DNA of 7,564 bases from an uncultured Oscillospiraceae bacterium (GTDB lineage Bacteria > Bacillota > Clostridia > Oscillospirales > Oscillospiraceae). A program made the position numbers and the translations under genes. The notes below the pieces were generated by a model, which saw only the letters and a program-made list of their open reading frames with translations, was not told the origin of the DNA and ran no database searches. The stretch is taken from assembly GCA_934546725.1 (NCBI GenBank), contig CAKTED010000065.1, forward strand, positions 1 to 7,564, written 5' to 3'. Shown here one piece after another: positions 5,955 to 7,564 of the stretch. How positions within the stretch are numbered: position 1 is the first letter of the stretch; each line of letters begins with the position of its first letter.

Positions 5955-6036
5955 GCAGCGGGCCGCCGGGTCGTCGGCCCCTACGGAAGCAACACAGGTG
6001 GTGCCAAGCAGCGGGCCGTCGGGGGGGCAGCGACGG
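5955..6036. repeat. Two related GC-rich hairpin units, possible dispersed intergenic repeat
   Basis: The 11-base sequence GCAGCGGGCCG occurs at 5955-5965 and again at 6008-6018. Each copy leads into an inverted repeat: GGGCCG (5960-5965) with CGGCCC (5975-5980), and CCGTCG (6016-6021) with CGACGG (6031-6036), both with 9-base loops. The first continues as CCCCTACGG, which resembles the GTAGGGGC...GCCCGC hairpin repeats I recall between genes in GC-rich Oscillospiraceae. That family link is from memory, not tested. The rest of 5906-6069 shows no gene or other signal. Confidence 0.4.
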
Positions 6037-6069
6037 GCAATCGGAGGCGCTGTCCACGGTGGGAGAGGC

Positions 6070-6654
6070 TCAGAGGCTCTTGGCCAGGGTCCTGGCCTCC
6101 TCCATGGCCTTTCGGAGGGCGCCCTCGCCGTCGTAGCCCTGGATGTCCAGGCCGTCGGCGGCCACGCAGCGGAAATCCCCAAAGCCGAAGAACTTCTGGA
6201 TGGCGGCAAGGTACGGCGCGCCCTGCTCCCAGTCGGAGCCCGGCTCATAGATGCCGCCCCGGGTGGTGAGGAAGACCAGGTGCCTGCCCCGGCAGAGGCC
6301 CTGGAGCCCGGTCTCCGTGGAGCGGAAGGTGATGCCCTCCACGGAGACGTTCTCGATGTAGATCTTCAGCAGCGCCGGGAAGCTGAGATCCCAGAAGGGG
6401 GCCGCCATCACGACAAGGTCCGCCGCCGCGATCTCGTGGGCGAAGCGGAAGCGGGGGTGGTCCGTCTTTCCCTGGGCCAGGAGGGCGTCCCGCTGGCGGA
6501 GGGATTCCGCCGTCAGGGGATAGAGGGCCTCCTCCATGAGGCAGCGTCGGGTCACTTCATACTCCGGGCTCAGGTTTTCCAGAAAAGCCTCCGCCAGCCG
6601 GGCGCTGCGGGACTCCGCCCCCCGGACGCAGCAGTCGATGTAGAGAGCCTTCAT
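6070..6654 (-). CDS. FMN-dependent NAD(P)H oxidoreductase, azoreductase (AzoR)-like flavodoxin fold
   Basis: A 194-residue cytoplasmic protein of the flavodoxin-2/AzoR family, which uses FMN and NAD(P)H to reduce quinones, azo or nitro compounds. The N-terminal strand and phosphate loop (KALYIDCCVRGAESRSARL, 2-20) would hold the FMN phosphate. APFWDLSFPALLKIY (85-99) matches the AzoR stretch that packs on the flavin, VEGITF (105-110) follows, and TTRGG (130-134) is the second conserved flavin-binding loop. Length is close to the family norm of about 200. The start is ATG 6654, 7 bases after AAGGAGG, which lies inside the end of the upstream gene. The ATG overlaps that gene's TGA by 4 bases (ATGA), so translation is probably coupled. 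The natural substrate is unknown. The nearest terminator for this strand is the hairpin at 5869-5897. Confidence 0.9.
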   Translation of the reverse strand: MKALYIDCCVRGAESRSARLAEAFLENLSPEYEVTRRCLMEEALYPLTAESLRQRDALLAQGKTDHPRFRFAHEIAAADLVVMAAPFWDLSFPALLKIYIENVSVEGITFRSTETGLQGLCRGRHLVFLTTRGGIYEPGSDWEQGAPYLAAIQKFFGFGDFRCVAADGLDIQGYDGEGALRKAMEEARTLAKSL

Positions 6655-7394
6655 GCCTGTTCCTCCTTACTGAGCCGGTAGAGCGCTTCCAGCGCCACGG
6701 CGATCTCCCGTTTCTCGCCCACGGCGGTCATGTCCTCGCCGGAGGCGTAGCCGCCGATGGCGTCGGCGGTGTCCTTGCCCCAGAGGACCACGTTATTGAG
6801 GATGGACGCCGCCCGGAGGCCCCGGAGCCGTCCGGCGGTGAGGAGGGCGGCGGTCTCCATGTCCGCGCCGAGAGCGCCCTTGGAAGACCAGTACTCGGAC
6901 TCTTCGTCATTGGTGTCGATGTAGAAGCTCTCGTGGCTGTGGACGATGCCCTCGTGATAGGGCCAGCCCTGGGCCTCGGCGGCCTCCTCGCAGTAACGGA
7001 GCAGATGACTGTCCGCCACCGCCGGGAAGCGGATGTCCACGTAGGCTTTCGACGTCCCCTCGTCCCGGATGGCGCCGCAGGCGAAGATCAGGTCGCCCAG
7101 GGCGATGCCCTCCCGCAGGGCGCCGCAGGAGCCGATACGGACCAGGGCCCGGACACCGATGTTGCGGAGCTCCTCCAGGGCGATGGCGGCGGAGGAGCCG
7201 CCGATGCCGGTGGAGATGGCGAGGATGGGGACACCTTTATAGGTCCCCTTCAGGGAGCGGAACTCCCGGTTATAGGCCAGCTCCTTCACGTTTTCCAGCT
7301 GTAAGGCAATACGGTCCAGCCGCCCGGGGTCCCCGGGCAGGATGGCGCAGCGGCACTGGACGGACTCGTCCAGTTGGATATGAGGCTGCAGCAT
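6651..7394 (-). CDS. Nucleoside phosphorylase, uridine phosphorylase-like (PNP/UDP family)
   Basis: A 247-residue cytoplasmic enzyme that cleaves nucleosides with phosphate to a free base and (deoxy)ribose-1-phosphate, in nucleoside salvage. Family features are PGDPGR (20-25, phosphate loop with Arg25), YNREF (41-45, Arg43 reaching the neighbouring subunit's site), STGIGGSS (61-68), VRIGSCG (85-91, Arg86), FPAVAD (123-128) and ADMETAAL (177-184, Glu180 for ribose binding). The closest familiar pattern is E. coli Udp, but the uracil-recognition insert of Udp before the Met-Glu motif is shortened, so purine or broader specificity is possible and no gene symbol is given. The start is ATG 7394, 9 bases after AAGGAG. 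It begins 41 bases after the upstream stop and overlaps the downstream oxidoreductase by 4 bases, making it the middle gene of an operon. Confidence 0.93.
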   Translation of the reverse strand: MLQPHIQLDESVQCRCAILPGDPGRLDRIALQLENVKELAYNREFRSLKGTYKGVPILAISTGIGGSSAAIALEELRNIGVRALVRIGSCGALREGIALGDLIFACGAIRDEGTSKAYVDIRFPAVADSHLLRYCEEAAEAQGWPYHEGIVHSHESFYIDTNDEESEYWSSKGALGADMETAALLTAGRLRGLRAASILNNVVLWGKDTADAIGGYASGEDMTAVGEKREIAVALEALYRLSKEEQA

Positions 7395-7435
7395 AGGCGT
7401 TTTCTCCTTCTCTGTAAAGTGAAATGAACGTTCCG

Positions 7436-7564
7436 TCAGCGGTTCAGGACTTCCACTTGCAGGCCCGCCAGGACGTCCAGGGTCTTTTCGTGGAGGGCGG
7501 GGTCAAAGCTCGCGGTGAGGCGGGCGTCCACCACCAGCTGGGCGGCGGGATAGCGGCTCTGCAG
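7436..7564 (-). CDS. C-terminal end of a probable isochorismatase-like cysteine hydrolase (partial)
   Basis: Only the last 42 residues and the TGA stop (7438-7436) are in the window; the gene enters from the right edge. The fragment reads YPAAQLVVDARLTASFD, then PALHEKTLDVLAGLQVEVLNR. This strand, 'DA', 'HE.ALDVL' and 'VEV' layout resembles the C-terminus of isochorismatase/nicotinamidase-type cysteine hydrolases, which cleave amides or similar bonds. The catalytic residues would lie outside the window, so the call is a pattern match only. The 41-base gap to the nucleoside phosphorylase leaves no room for an evident promoter, so the two are probably co-transcribed. Confidence 0.5.
   Translation of the reverse strand: MQSRYPAAQLVVDARLTASFDPALHEKTLDVLAGLQVEVLNR

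Noticed and set aside
4402..6057. A 551-codon open frame on the minus strand
   Set aside because: It is antisense to the SLH/transglutaminase gene, spans its terminator, and encodes a low-complexity Gly/Val/Ala/Arg shadow typical of GC-rich DNA.
5857..6681. A 274-codon plus-strand open frame beginning near the terminator
   Set aside because: It starts inside the terminator and is antisense to the AzoR-like gene, which has clear family motifs and translational coupling to its neighbour.

Overview
The window looks like chromosome of a GC-rich, spore-forming member of the Clostridia, most likely Oscillospiraceae (the Flavonifractor/Oscillibacter type). The evidence is a clear SpoIIID sporulation regulator, two exported proteins with S-layer homology (SLH) repeats, Gram-positive signal peptides, strong AGGAGG-type ribosome binding sites and a strong GC bias at third codon positions. 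There are no tRNA or rRNA genes, no transposase, no CRISPR array and no phage genes. The genus is an inference.

Layout. (1) Bases 1-2589, minus strand: a large secreted protein with a beta-propeller-like body, a helical insert, a Gly/Ser/Thr linker and C-terminal SLH repeats; its C-terminus lies beyond the left edge. (2) Bases 2590-2959: a divergent control region with a strong sigma-A promoter firing left into a structured leader, a cluster of Spo0A-box-like sequences, two inverted repeats and a sigma-E-type promoter firing right. (3) Bases 2960-3208, plus strand: spoIIID with a TTG start, followed by a GC-rich hairpin. (4) Bases 3278-5905, plus strand: a promoter, a leader with two hairpins, then a two-gene unit (LytR-CpsA-Psr ligase and an SLH/transglutaminase-like protein) ending in a strong terminator. 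(5) Bases 5906-6069: non-coding, with two related GC-rich hairpin units that look like a dispersed intergenic repeat. (6) Bases 6070-7564, minus strand: an apparent three-gene operon, read from the right edge: end of a probable isochorismatase-like cysteine hydrolase, a nucleoside phosphorylase, and an FMN-dependent NAD(P)H oxidoreductase of the azoreductase type. The last two overlap by 4 bases.

How the genes may work together. SLH repeats normally hold proteins to a secondary wall polymer, and LytR-CpsA-Psr enzymes attach such polymers to peptidoglycan. The left and central genes therefore form a plausible cell-surface module: one enzyme that installs a polymer and two proteins that could dock on it. 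spoIIID sits between them, and the sequences around its promoter suggest that surface-protein expression and sporulation could be linked, though this rests on short motifs. The right-hand operon is a separate metabolic unit for nucleoside salvage and redox or detoxification.

The most noteworthy items are the two unusual SLH proteins, the dense control region at 2590-2959, and the paired hairpin repeat at 5955-6036.
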